This document shows, one piece after another, positions 55,764-64,000 of a DNA stretch of 64,000 nt (position 1 is the first letter of the stretch; the number at the start of each line of letters is the position of its first letter). The stretch is taken from NCBI RefSeq assembly GCF_015594625.1, contig NZ_JADNRQ010000002.1, positions 1 through 64,000 of the forward strand, written 5' to 3'. The notes beneath the pieces were generated by a model that saw nothing but the letters and a program-made list of their open reading frames with translations, did not search any database and had not been told where the DNA came from. Source of the stretch: Desulfallas sp. Bu1-1. Its GTDB lineage: Bacteria; Bacillota; Desulfotomaculia; Desulfotomaculales; Desulfallaceae. The position numbers and the translations under genes are program-made.

Positions 55764-57368
55764 TTGATCAAGGGATATCTTTGTTTTATATTACATGCCC
55801 ATTTACCTTATGTTAGGCATCCGGAATACGAACATTTTCTGGAAGAGCGATGGTTTTATGAAGCTATTACCGAATCTTACGTACCGCTAATAGATATTTT
55901 TGATGAACTCGTTCAGGAAAACATCCCCTTCCGGTTGACTTTTTCCGTGTCCCCGCCCCTGATTAGCATGTTGAGCGACAGCTTATTACAGGAGAGATAT
56001 ATACGGCATCTAAATAAACTGATCGAACTGGTCGAAAAAGAAACGGAACGGACCGCGGGAAGCGTTTTTCATCCTGTGGCCATAATGTACCGGGACCGGC
56101 TGTATCGAATCAGGCATATATTTATTGATAAATACCAGTGTAACTTAATCAATGCTTTTAGAAAATTTCAGCACCTGGGCCGGCTTGAATTGATTACCTC
56201 CGCGGCTACTCACGGCTTTTTACCATTGCTGATGACACAGCCCGAAGTTGTTCGCGCCCAGGTCGGCATAGCCGTTGATCTTTTTACCAAATACTTCGGC
56301 ACCGCGCCGCCCGGCATCTGGTTGCCTGAGTGTGCGTACGCGCACGGTATAGATAACTTTTTAAAAGAATTCGGTATCAAGTACTTTTTTACCGACACCC
56401 ACGGCGTGCTGTTTGCCTCCCACAGGCCAAGATACGGGATTTACGCACCCATTTATTGTCCTTCCGGAGTGGCGGTTTTCGGCCGTGATCCCGAGTCCTC
56501 CAAACAGGTATGGAGTTCCACCGAAGGTTATCCCGGTGATTTTGACTACCGTGAATATTACCGGGATATTGGTCACGATCTGGATTATGATTATATTTAC
56601 CCGTATATTCACCCGGACGGAATCAGAGTCAACACCGGCATCAAATATTACCGGATCACCGGAAAAGGGCACCATAAAGAACATTACAACCGTGAAAACG
56701 CTCTCCGCAAGGCTGATATTCACGCCGGAAACTTCCTGTTTAACCGGGAACACCAGATCCGCCACCTGTGTTCCTTAATGGACCGTGCCCCCATTATTGT
56801 TGCTCCTTATGATGCGGAATTGTTCGGGCACTGGTGGTTTGAAGGCCCGGATTGGCTTAAATCTGTTTTACGCAAAGTGCATTATGATTTTGACATGATT
56901 GAAACGGTCACACCGGGGGATTATTTAAAGAAATATCAATGTAACCAGGTGGCCCTTCCCTGCCCTTCCACCTGGGGCAACAATGGTTATAATGAAGTCT
57001 GGCTGTGCAGAAAAAACGACTGGATCTACAGGCACCTGCATATTGCCGGCGATAGAATGGTTGAACTGGCTGAACTATACCCGTTCGTCCATGGCAGGTT
57101 ACAAAGGGCGATCAGACAGGCCGCCAGAGAGCTGTTGCTGGCGCAGAGCAGCGATTGGGCTTTCATTATGAATACGGGAACCATGATCGATTACGCGATA
57201 AGAAGAACGAAACAACATATCCATAACTTTTTAACTCTTTATAATCAAGTACTGGCACGTAATGTTGATGAAGGACTGCTGGTGGATTTGGAGTATAAAA
57301 ATAATATTTTTCAGGATATTAATGTTAACCATTATAGAAAATTGTGTACCGACGCTTCAACAGCGTGA
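55764..57368 (+). CDS. GH57 1,4-alpha-glucan branching enzyme-like protein
   Basis: The start is TTG at 55764 (9 bases after GGAG); GTG at 55758 is the alternative. Motifs of family 57 are present: HAHLPYVRHPEYE (near 10), a WLPECAYAHG motif with the catalytic nucleophile glutamate (near 188), and an APYDAELFGHWWFEGP segment with the catalytic acid aspartate (near 345). Length (534) suits GH57 branching enzymes. It probably builds or remodels glycogen-like glucan. Confidence 0.92.
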   Translation: MIKGYLCFILHAHLPYVRHPEYEHFLEERWFYEAITESYVPLIDIFDELVQENIPFRLTFSVSPPLISMLSDSLLQERYIRHLNKLIELVEKETERTAGSVFHPVAIMYRDRLYRIRHIFIDKYQCNLINAFRKFQHLGRLELITSAATHGFLPLLMTQPEVVRAQVGIAVDLFTKYFGTAPPGIWLPECAYAHGIDNFLKEFGIKYFFTDTHGVLFASHRPRYGIYAPIYCPSGVAVFGRDPESSKQVWSSTEGYPGDFDYREYYRDIGHDLDYDYIYPYIHPDGIRVNTGIKYYRITGKGHHKEHYNRENALRKADIHAGNFLFNREHQIRHLCSLMDRAPIIVAPYDAELFGHWWFEGPDWLKSVLRKVHYDFDMIETVTPGDYLKKYQCNQVALPCPSTWGNNGYNEVWLCRKNDWIYRHLHIAGDRMVELAELYPFVHGRLQRAIRQAARELLLAQSSDWAFIMNTGTMIDYAIRRTKQHIHNFLTLYNQVLARNVDEGLLVDLEYKNNIFQDINVNHYRKLCTDASTA

Positions 57369-57411
57369 TATAACAGTATACAGTTGTAAACAATAGATAA
57401 CAAGAATGCGT

Positions 57412-57440
57412 AAACCCTTGCCCAAGGGTTTATTTTTTAT
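57412..57440 (+). terminator. Terminator after the GH57 gene
   Basis: AAACCCTTG and CAAGGGTTT surround CC and are followed by ATTTTTTATTT. Confidence 0.85.
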
Positions 57441-57566
57441 TTATTGTACTTTTAAGAATGGTTTGCATTATCTAAATTTTCAGACTTGTGTAAACGATAA
57501 TGCACTCGACCGTAATTTTCCCCTTGTAACGGCTATTTGTAACAAACCATTAATCCCCCAAGTATG

Positions 57567-57690
57567 ACCTCCCAGCTTTTATTTTTAAGGGTTCAGCGCC
57601 ATAGTGCAATAATGCGCATGAATTTTGCTTAAAAATAATTAAGCTATCCTGGGTTGCTTTTATGGGCCCAATCTGGTCGCTCCGGGAGGT
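57567..57690 (+). ncRNA. Candidate structured leader RNA before the acetate transporter
   Basis: ACCTCCC (57567-57573) pairs with GGGAGGT (57684-57690) to close the structure. The first arm is a long hairpin: AGCTT/AAGCT, ATTTTTAAG/CTTAAAAAT (57581-57589 and 57628-57636) and TTCAGCGC/GCGCATGAA. A second arm uses TGGG/CCCA (about 57650-57670). The whole is a three-way junction about 70 bases before the transporter start. I cannot assign a known class. Confidence 0.45.
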
Positions 57691-57761
57691 GATAAAGAAC
57701 AAAGTCCTGAAAATTTTGATTAAATATTTAAAAAAATAAAACAATTAAGGAGGTTTTGTTT

Positions 57762-58388
57762 ATGTCACATGGACACGGACCGGCTAATCCGGGGCCGGCA
57801 GGACTGGTCGCTCTCGCCATGGCATGTTTTACTTTTTATGCCATTCATACCGGTAAAGTGGAAGGCTCCGCCATCGCATTGCTTGGTATTTGGTTAATCG
57901 GTGGTTTTGTAGTGCAGGTAATTGTCGGCGTCATGGAGTTGAATCACGGTAATGTGCTGGGTGGCAACATCTTTACATTTTTCTCGGCCTTCTTCATGCT
58001 GGTAACCGGACTCGAACTAATCTTTAAATTCTTTGCCGTTCAAAACGGCTGGAAAGTCGACGCTCGCATCGACGGATGGGCGTGGCTTGCTCTGGCCATA
58101 GCGCTGTTGACCTGGACCCCGGGTTATTTCAAGGCGCCATTAAGCCTGTGCGCCGTGGTGCTTGCCCTTGACGTGGCCGTCCCCGTGGTAGCGCTGATGG
58201 ATCTGGCCGTATTGGGGCATGAGTGGCACGTTGTATCTGGAAACTTCTTGCTGATTGCCGGTATTTTCGGGCTTTATACCGCCATGGGCGTGGTTCTGAA
58301 CACCGTATTTGAAAGAACGGTTATTCCGCTGGGCGGGCCGATTATCAAACCCAAGGCAGTTGGTACATCCGCCGCCGCCAAGAGGTAA
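57762..58388 (+). CDS. satP: Acetate uptake transporter (GPR1/FUN34/YaaH family)
   Basis: The ATG at 57762 lies 8 bases after AAGGAGG. The 208-residue protein has the family signature ANPGPAGLVALAM near the start (a variant of NPAPLGL) and six membrane helices. It should import or export acetate with protons. The symbol follows the E. coli member of the family. Confidence 0.9.
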   Translation: MSHGHGPANPGPAGLVALAMACFTFYAIHTGKVEGSAIALLGIWLIGGFVVQVIVGVMELNHGNVLGGNIFTFFSAFFMLVTGLELIFKFFAVQNGWKVDARIDGWAWLALAIALLTWTPGYFKAPLSLCAVVLALDVAVPVVALMDLAVLGHEWHVVSGNFLLIAGIFGLYTAMGVVLNTVFERTVIPLGGPIIKPKAVGTSAAAKR

Positions 58389-58393
58389 ATGAT

Positions 58394-58427
58394 ATAAAAA
58401 AGGGGGTTTTGAAGCTCCCTTTTTTTT
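58394..58427 (+). terminator. Terminator after satP
   Basis: AAAAAGGG and CCCTTTTTTT form a stem ending in a T run. Confidence 0.8.
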
Positions 58428-58469
58428 GTTCCATTCTTTACGAAAATCATTAGGTACTCTTATCTATTG

Positions 58470-58568
58470 GGCGATCCGGTGATTTCTAAAGGGGTCATGG
58501 CTCAGGGATATGACGCGCTGGGTACCGCATCCAGTTCTCCACTCACTCCAGAAATCAACCGGATCGCC
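58470..58568. repeat. Structured repeat, copy B, with terminal inverted repeat
   Basis: GGCGATCCGG (58470-58479) and CCGGATCGCC (58559-58568) are perfect inverted ends; GATTTCT (58481-58487) and AGAAATC (58550-58556) extend the stem to about 17 pairs. Inside lie GTCAT/ATGAC and CTGG/CCAG hairpins. It is the more complete of two copies. Confidence 0.85.
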
Positions 58569-58637
58569 CTCCATGGTTGTATTTTTCACCCTGTCGGTGC
58601 TGCGCAAAAGCGGCGCGGGCGCATATTCTGCTCGCGG

Positions 58638-61136
58638 TTAGACGATCTTTTTAACCGGCCCGACAATTTGGTTTATTTTTTCGATATAAAAATCGGCCAG
58701 TGATTCGGCCACTTCCATGGTGATTCCTTCGCTGAAAACCCGACAGATCGGTTCTTCGGGGTCCGGCAGTACCAGCGCCCAACCGTCCTGGTGATATACT
58801 TTGACTCCGTCATGTAATTCCAAGTTGTTTTCCGGCAATTCTTCAATCAAGCTCCTAATTACCGTACCTTTTGCTTCCCAGGGAACTTGAGTTTCTTTCT
58901 TTTCCATGAAAAATGTCGGAATTTCATCGATGAAATCAGCGAGATTAACATTTTCAGTTGCAATGTATTCCGCAATTTTAATGATCGCCGCCAGCGCATC
59001 AAAATGAAGCATGGATTGAGTGATTCGCCGCTCGGCGTCATTGCCGGTTCCATTGTCGTGAACAATCAATTTTTCATAAAAATCTTGCACCGCGGTTTTT
59101 GTGCGCACCACCCGGGCCCCGTACTTGTCAGCAAGCAAATCCACCGCCCGGGGAGCGGTAACCGGCACCACCACCGTTCCACCGCGGGAGCGCAATACCA
59201 TTAGCGCCGAAAGCGCCACGAGCATATCTTCCTGGATAGTGCGTCCAAGGTTGTCAATCAACGCCAAATGGTCGGCTCCCGCATCAATAATTACACCCAG
59301 GGAAAGACCACGTTCAATTACCAGTCGGGAAACATTTCTGGCAAGTTTTCTGTATTCAGTCCAATTTACGGGGTAATGAGCCGGTTCTGGCTGATCGATT
59401 CGATCCAGCTTGATATTTAATTCCCGGCAGACCGGCTCGAGGAACAAACCCGAACAGTTGGGGTCGTATGCGACAGCAAAACCAAGCCCCGCCCGTCGAA
59501 TAGCATTTGTATCGATTTTTCTCAACAGCGATTGGATATATGTTTCCGGCATCTCGGAGACAAACCTGGTTTCCGAAATTTGCGCGCATTCCGCCCGCTT
59601 GAAATCTTCCCGCATAAGCAGGTTTTCCACTTTACGCTCCAGGCTCCTGGAAATATTACCACCGTTGTGGTTTGTGAATATGATGTTCAAAACGTTGGGT
59701 TGCCTGGGCGAAACCCTTACATGGATTCCCCCGTCGCACTTAAGTTTTCGCACGGCAAAACGGTGCATGGGCGTGATGCCGTCCGCTATGCTGTACACCT
59801 GCGCACCCGCGGATTGCAGGCCGCAGATTACGGCATCCTTGATCATACGGGACGGGGTGTACACGTCACTGCTTACGCATACACTGGCCCCGGAACCAAG
59901 CGCGGATGCGAACGCCGCGGCTACGCGGGCGGCGTATTCCGGCGTAATTTCCACATTCACCATGCCGGAAACTCCCTCCATTCCGAACACGCGCCTCGGC
60001 ACCCGGTTCCCCCAAATCATGCTTTCGCGAACCACAGTGCCCGTTTCCACTATCTTGTTCGGCCACAGTTTGACGTCCGGGTTGATGACGCATCTTTCCC
60101 TGACAACCGAATCGCTGCCGACCACAACTCCCTCGTAAACATAACTTCCGGCATGCACCTGCACCCGGCTGCCCAAAACCGCTCCCCGCAAGTGGACTCC
60201 CGGGGCAATAAAAACATTGTTCCAGAGCACGCTTCTTTTTATCGAAGCGTTTTCCTGAATGATACTACCGGTACCTATTACGGTAAACTGATCGACCTTG
60301 ACTCCCTTACCGATCGTTGATCCCTTGCCGATATATACAGGGCCGGTAATCCCGGCGGATTCATCGATATGCACATTTTCTTCAACAAAAATACCCGGAC
60401 GGATCTCCGTTGCATTGACGGGCAGCCCCACCAGCCCGGAAAGAAAATCATGGTGGGCTTGCAAATATTGTTTCAGATCACCGATATCACACCAGTACCC
60501 GGACAGCACCGCGCCGTACAACGGTTCGCCTTTGCTCATCAACAGCGGGAACAGGTCCTTGCTGAAGTCGAATTGTTGATTGTCCGGTATGTAATCCAGG
60601 ACCTCGGGTTCGAGGATATATATACCCGTATTTACGGTGTCGCTGAAAACTTCCCCCCAGCTGGGCTTCTCCAGAAACCGGGTGATTCTGCCATCCTGGC
60701 CGGTTATAACCACCCCGTATTCCAGCGGGCAGCTGACCCTGGTCAAAACCAGCGTGGCCTTGGCTCCTTTTTGCCGGTGAAAATCGATGGCCTTGGAAAG
60801 ATCGAAATCCGTTAAAGCGTCACCGCTGATTACCAAAAATGTACGGTCCAAAAAGTCCTGGGCATTCTTAACGCTTCCCGCCGTTCCAAGAGGAACGTCT
60901 TCAATAAAATACTTCAAGTGGACGTTGAAATCGCTCCCGTTTCCAAAGTAACTGCGGATTTCCTCCGGCATGTACTGCAGAGTGACCCCGATATCACTAA
61001 AGTCATGCCTTCTCAGCAAATTGACTATGTGCGACATGATCGGGCGGTTCAAAACAGGGACCATTGGTTTGGGTATGCTGCAGGTGAGGGGTCTCAAACG
61101 GGACCCTTCTCCACCGGCCATAATAATCGCCTTCAT
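58638..61136 (-). CDS. Nucleotidyltransferase / left-handed beta-helix / phosphomannomutase-like fusion
   Basis: The 832-residue protein has a sugar-nucleotidyltransferase domain (MAGGEGSRLRPLT, residues 6-18; about 1-230), a hexapeptide beta-helix (about 245-370) and a phosphoglucomutase-like domain (about 380-832). In the last domain the usual TASHNP catalytic serine motif is absent; residues 470-480 read GIHVRVSPRQP instead. It probably makes an activated sugar for glucan synthesis, together with the GT4 gene 22 bases upstream. The exact nucleotide sugar is unknown. Confidence 0.88.
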   Translation of the reverse strand: MKAIIMAGGEGSRLRPLTCSIPKPMVPVLNRPIMSHIVNLLRRHDFSDIGVTLQYMPEEIRSYFGNGSDFNVHLKYFIEDVPLGTAGSVKNAQDFLDRTFLVISGDALTDFDLSKAIDFHRQKGAKATLVLTRVSCPLEYGVVITGQDGRITRFLEKPSWGEVFSDTVNTGIYILEPEVLDYIPDNQQFDFSKDLFPLLMSKGEPLYGAVLSGYWCDIGDLKQYLQAHHDFLSGLVGLPVNATEIRPGIFVEENVHIDESAGITGPVYIGKGSTIGKGVKVDQFTVIGTGSIIQENASIKRSVLWNNVFIAPGVHLRGAVLGSRVQVHAGSYVYEGVVVGSDSVVRERCVINPDVKLWPNKIVETGTVVRESMIWGNRVPRRVFGMEGVSGMVNVEITPEYAARVAAAFASALGSGASVCVSSDVYTPSRMIKDAVICGLQSAGAQVYSIADGITPMHRFAVRKLKCDGGIHVRVSPRQPNVLNIIFTNHNGGNISRSLERKVENLLMREDFKRAECAQISETRFVSEMPETYIQSLLRKIDTNAIRRAGLGFAVAYDPNCSGLFLEPVCRELNIKLDRIDQPEPAHYPVNWTEYRKLARNVSRLVIERGLSLGVIIDAGADHLALIDNLGRTIQEDMLVALSALMVLRSRGGTVVVPVTAPRAVDLLADKYGARVVRTKTAVQDFYEKLIVHDNGTGNDAERRITQSMLHFDALAAIIKIAEYIATENVNLADFIDEIPTFFMEKKETQVPWEAKGTVIRSLIEELPENNLELHDGVKVYHQDGWALVLPDPEEPICRVFSEGITMEVAESLADFYIEKINQIVGPVKKIV

Positions 61137-61158
61137 GACAATTCTACCTCCTTATTGA

Positions 61159-62400
61159 TTACGAATACCTTCCCAAGACCCTGGAAAATCGCTCGATAAA
61201 ACCGCACTGCCTGGCGTTCCAGTCGGTGAGGCGATGCTCCTCCCACACTTTTCTATAGGTGTCGAGCGTGCCGGCCGCAATATCCCGCCAGTTGAATTGT
61301 CTTTTTACTTTCTGATAAGCGTTTTGTTGTAACTGTTGCGCCAGTTGAGGGTTGTGCAATATCCTGAGGATCATGTCCGCCAAAGACCGCGGGTTGCCAG
61401 GATAGGCCTTGAGGCCGTCGTAATTGTGCGTCACGATTTCACTTAAACCGCCGGTGTCCGAAATAACCACCGGCGTTCGGGCGGCCATGGCTTCCAGGGC
61501 AACGATGCCGAACGGTTCATAAAGACTGGGAAACACGGCAACATCGGCCCAGCTGTACAGTGAATTGCGGGTATACTCGTCAATGTAACCGGTAAAGTAC
61601 AACCTGTCGGCAATGCCCAGGCGGGAAGCCTGGTTTTGTAATTCGTTGAGGCAAGGACCTTTTCCGGAAATGATAAATTTCGTATTGGGCACTTGCGCCA
61701 AAATCATAGGCACGGCGTCAAGGAGAACTTGAACTCCTTTTTCTCTTACCAGCCTGCCGACATAGAATACAATTTTTTCATCCGGAGCGGCGTAATTATT
61801 GCGGGAAATATTGTTGTTTTTTGGCACAAAGTTATCGGTATCCACGCCGTTGGGTATGACTACAACCTTGTCGTCGGGGATTTGGAACACATATTTCAAT
61901 TCTCCCAGCATGTAATGGCTGCAACAAATAACGCGCCAGGCCTCGTAACAGAGCCACCATTCCACGTCGCTGATATGCCTTTGGGTGTCGTTATGCAAGC
62001 CGTAATTCCTGCCGTACTCAGTGGCGTGGATGGTGGCTACCAGTGGTATCCGGTAGGCGTGTTTCAAAGCCCTTGCCGTATACGCCACCAGCCAGTCATG
62101 CGCGTGGATAATCTGGAAGCGGTCATTTTCGCCGAATATGGAAATGGCCCGCTCCAGCAGCGCAACGTTGAACTGTGCCACCCAGGTGGTAAAGTCCGGT
62201 GAAGATACGCTGTATGGAATAACACGATGCACATTAACCCCGTTAACTCTTTCAAATTCCGGAATATTCGGGTCACCCATGGTGAAAAGATGAATTTCCA
62301 CCCCCATGGCGGAAAGCGCCCTGGTTAAATCGTAAACATGTTGCGCCAAACCACCAACACTTTTGGGGGGGAATTCCCAGGAAAGCATGGCTACACGCAT
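61159..62400 (-). CDS. GT4-family glycosyltransferase (glycogen synthase-like)
   Basis: The ATG at 62400 follows GGAGG. The 413-residue protein opens with SWEFPPKSVGGLAQHV (donor-pocket glycine loop) and has AHDWLVAYTARAL, FYVGRLVREKGVQ and PSLYEPFGIVALEAMAA (the E-x7-E motif near 300). Such enzymes elongate alpha-glucans using NDP-glucose. It lies 22 bases before the nucleotidyltransferase gene. Confidence 0.9.
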   Translation of the reverse strand: MRVAMLSWEFPPKSVGGLAQHVYDLTRALSAMGVEIHLFTMGDPNIPEFERVNGVNVHRVIPYSVSSPDFTTWVAQFNVALLERAISIFGENDRFQIIHAHDWLVAYTARALKHAYRIPLVATIHATEYGRNYGLHNDTQRHISDVEWWLCYEAWRVICCSHYMLGELKYVFQIPDDKVVVIPNGVDTDNFVPKNNNISRNNYAAPDEKIVFYVGRLVREKGVQVLLDAVPMILAQVPNTKFIISGKGPCLNELQNQASRLGIADRLYFTGYIDEYTRNSLYSWADVAVFPSLYEPFGIVALEAMAARTPVVISDTGGLSEIVTHNYDGLKAYPGNPRSLADMILRILHNPQLAQQLQQNAYQKVKRQFNWRDIAAGTLDTYRKVWEEHRLTDWNARQCGFIERFSRVLGRYS

Positions 62401-62494
62401 CAACCGACCTCCCTACAACAATAAATTGACAACATTTATATTTTATGTTAAAAGACACTAATTTATTTATGGAGTTTATTTAAATGTGTTAATG

Positions 62495-62526
62495 AAATAA
62501 AAAACCTGCCGTTTGATGGCGGCAGG
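62495..62526 (-). terminator. Terminator after the CBM gene
   Basis: CCTGCCG and CGGCAGG form a 7-base stem, followed on the minus strand by TTTTTTATTT. Confidence 0.85.
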
Positions 62527-62544
62527 AGGAGAAACTTTTGTTGA

Positions 62545-62916
62545 TTAATGGCGCCTGCCATTATGAATCTCAAAGCTCCAGTTTATCCCGTTATTGTTAT
62601 CCCAGTTTCCATACCCGTCGTGGAAACAAAAATTAAATCTTTCTTCATCCGGTATTTCCAAGGTTTTTACCCATCCCCAGCCCGTACGGGACATCCGGTA
62701 ATCCTGCACGTTCCTCCAGTCCCTGGCGCTGCCGTAACCGACATGCAAGTATACTTGAGTGGCGCCGCTGGCAGCCAGCAGTCCATCGTATAATATTGTT
62801 ATTTCTTCGCCGCTGGTGATGGGAGTGGGATCCACCACTACCCCTCCCGGGTAGCGGGCGTCATGCATGGCTTTTAATTTGCTTTCCGCGGGGTTGAAGT
62901 TGATGGGACCGGACAA
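62545..62916 (-). CDS. Starch-binding module protein (CBM25/53-like)
   Basis: The 123-residue protein is almost wholly one carbohydrate-binding module: EITILYDGLLAASGATQVYLHVGYG, then a WGWVKTLEIPDEERFNFCFHDGYGNWDNNNGINW pattern is characteristic of family 25/53 modules, which bind starch and glycogen. No signal peptide is present, so it acts inside the cell. Start is TTG after CGGAGG. Confidence 0.88.
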   Translation of the reverse strand: MSGPINFNPAESKLKAMHDARYPGGVVVDPTPITSGEEITILYDGLLAASGATQVYLHVGYGSARDWRNVQDYRMSRTGWGWVKTLEIPDEERFNFCFHDGYGNWDNNNGINWSFEIHNGRRH

Positions 62917-62981
62917 TATTATCGCCTCCGATTAATCTATTCTACAGGACTATTATCTATAAAACCGGCCTTTTTTATGCG

Positions 62982-63010
62982 AAAAAAAACACCCTTTGCA
63001 GGGTGTTTTA
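62982..63010 (-). terminator. Terminator after nifV
   Basis: AACACCC and GGGTGTT form a stem and are followed on the minus strand by TTTTTTTC. Confidence 0.85.
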
Positions 63011-63043
63011 CATTACCAATGATTATTCCAGTTTATTACATAC

Positions 63044-64000
63044 TTAATCCCTTTTTGTACCCCCGTAGTAGTCCTCGTAAATGTACATGAGTTCCTTGTC
63101 GAATAAAGGTCTCTTCAGGGAAACGGTGTAAGACCGGATTTTGGGCAATAATTCCTCGGCCTGGTGCTCGGTCAGGCGAATGCCGTATTCGGCGTATTTT
63201 GCCTTGAGCGCGGCCGTACCCGAGTGTTTGCCCACCACGATCTGCCTTTCCAGGCCCACCTCTTCGGGCAGGAAAGCCTCGTATGTTTTGGGGTTCTTCA
63301 GCGCCCCGTCGGCGTGGATGCCCGATTCATGGGCAAACATATTGGAGCCCACGATGGCCTTCCAGGCCGGCAACTCACGGCCGGAAGCACGGGAAACATA
63401 TTCGGCCACTTCCCGGAAAATCTCCGTTTTAAAGCCCAGGTCCACTTTAAACAGGTGCTTTAGCGCCATGACCACTTCTTCCAGGGCGGCGTTGCCGGCC
63501 CGCTCGCCCAGGCCGATGACGGTGACGCCCACCCAGTTGGCGCCGGCCAGCACCCCCGCCAGGGCGTTGGCGGTGGCCATACCGAAGTCGTTGTGGGTAT
63601 GCATTTCAATATCTATGTCCACGGCCTCGCGGATTTTTTTAATATTATTGTAAGTAGTGAACGGTTCCAGGATACCCACGGTATCGCAGTAGCGCAACCG
63701 GTCAGCGCCGGCTTCCTTGGCGGCCCTGGCGAATTGGATTAAAAATTCCGGGTCGCTGCGGGAGGCGTCCTCCGCGTTGACGGAAATATACATACCTTCC
63801 TTTTTGGCGAACTCCACCGCCTTGACCATGTTTTCCAACACCCATTCACGGCTTGTTCTCAGCTTGTGTTCGATGTGGATATCGGACGTGGAAATGGAGA
63901 TCGCCACAGCGTCCACTCCGCAGTCGAGGGAATGCTCGATGTCCTTGATTACCGGGCGGTTCCAGCCCATAATGCTTGCTTTAAGGCCGGACCGGCAGAT
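63044..64000 (-). CDS. nifV: Homocitrate synthase (NifV-type), 5' end outside window
   Basis: The frame is open for 319 codons to base 64000, so the N-terminal third is missing. It has the HMGL-like core with ISTSDIHIEHKL, an AEDASRSD segment, metal-binding HTHNDFGMATAN and a C-terminal HSGTAALK region. NifV makes homocitrate for the nitrogenase cofactor. A 2-isopropylmalate synthase is the alternative, but the HIEHKLRTSRE pattern favours NifV. No other nif gene is in view. Confidence 0.82.
   Translation of the reverse strand: MCRSGLKASIMGWNRPVIKDIEHSLDCGVDAVAISISTSDIHIEHKLRTSREWVLENMVKAVEFAKKEGMYISVNAEDASRSDPEFLIQFARAAKEAGADRLRYCDTVGILEPFTTYNNIKKIREAVDIDIEMHTHNDFGMATANALAGVLAGANWVGVTVIGLGERAGNAALEEVVMALKHLFKVDLGFKTEIFREVAEYVSRASGRELPAWKAIVGSNMFAHESGIHADGALKNPKTYEAFLPEEVGLERQIVVGKHSGTAALKAKYAEYGIRLTEHQAEELLPKIRSYTVSLKRPLFDKELMYIYEDYYGGTKRD

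Noticed and set aside
57550-57744. 64-residue minus-strand gene
   Set aside because: It runs through the paired arms of the candidate leader RNA, lacks a ribosome site and has no family resemblance.

Overview
The window reads as a chromosomal segment of an anaerobic, spore-forming Firmicute of the Peptococcaceae / Desulfotomaculum type. Support comes from an uninterrupted sporulation sigma factor (SigK), a TRAP (MtrB) attenuation protein, a SAM-riboswitch-controlled anaerobic homocysteine operon, a B12-riboswitch-controlled cobalt-uptake operon, a NifV-type homocitrate synthase, and strong Shine-Dalgarno sites with many TTG and GTG starts. The genus is an inference.

Region 1 (1-18 kb) is a defence island on the minus strand. 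It starts at the right with a short Cro/C1-type regulator that has its own promoter. Then come SspD (PAPS-reductase-like, with zinc ribbons and a ferredoxin-like tail), SspB (DUF4007), SspC (a 1207-residue ATPase) and a translationally coupled GIY-YIG nuclease. An IS110-family element in the opposite orientation interrupts the series. After it lie a DGQHR (DndB-like) protein, a cysteine desulfurase (SspA/DndA), a broken small gene, a phospholipase-D-like + SF2 helicase, a 59-residue protein, a DndD/Rad50-like ATPase, a 175-residue unknown and, last, an RpoD-like sigma factor. I read this as a DNA backbone phosphorothioation system with an unusual set of candidate effectors. The left edge cuts an IS5/IS1182-like transposase.

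Region 2 (18-30 kb) is an integrative or plasmid-derived element: a GC-rich tyrosine recombinase, a possible two-gene soluble/membrane defence pair, a replication-initiator-like helix-turn-helix protein with a hairpin-forming internal repeat, a lone TrbC/VirB2-type pilin, a BRO antirepressor, an iteron-like control region, a DUF3987 protein and several small unknowns. It also holds decayed pieces (an HD-GYP remnant and a truncated ATPase). The truncated ATPase at 29.3 kb probably marks the right boundary.

Region 3 (30-64 kb) is ordinary chromosome. It contains YkvA; a nitrilase-family hydrolase; cobK-cbiM-cbiN-cbiQ-cbiO behind a cobalamin riboswitch and a second structured leader; tRNA-Pro; sigK; the homocysteine operon; an acyl-CoA synthetase; a GDSL hydrolase; DedA; dnaE-mtrB-pfkA-pyk; a methyltransferase; a PAS/sigma-54 activator; a MoxR ATPase; nth-trmL; a CoA-binding protein; an alpha-glucan cluster (DUF4912, GH57, GT4, nucleotidyltransferase fusion, starch-binding module) around an acetate transporter; and a partial nifV. 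Two copies of a structured ~85-base repeat and an unexplained three-way-junction RNA candidate lie in the intergenic spaces here.

Family names come from recognising motifs by eye. No database search was possible.
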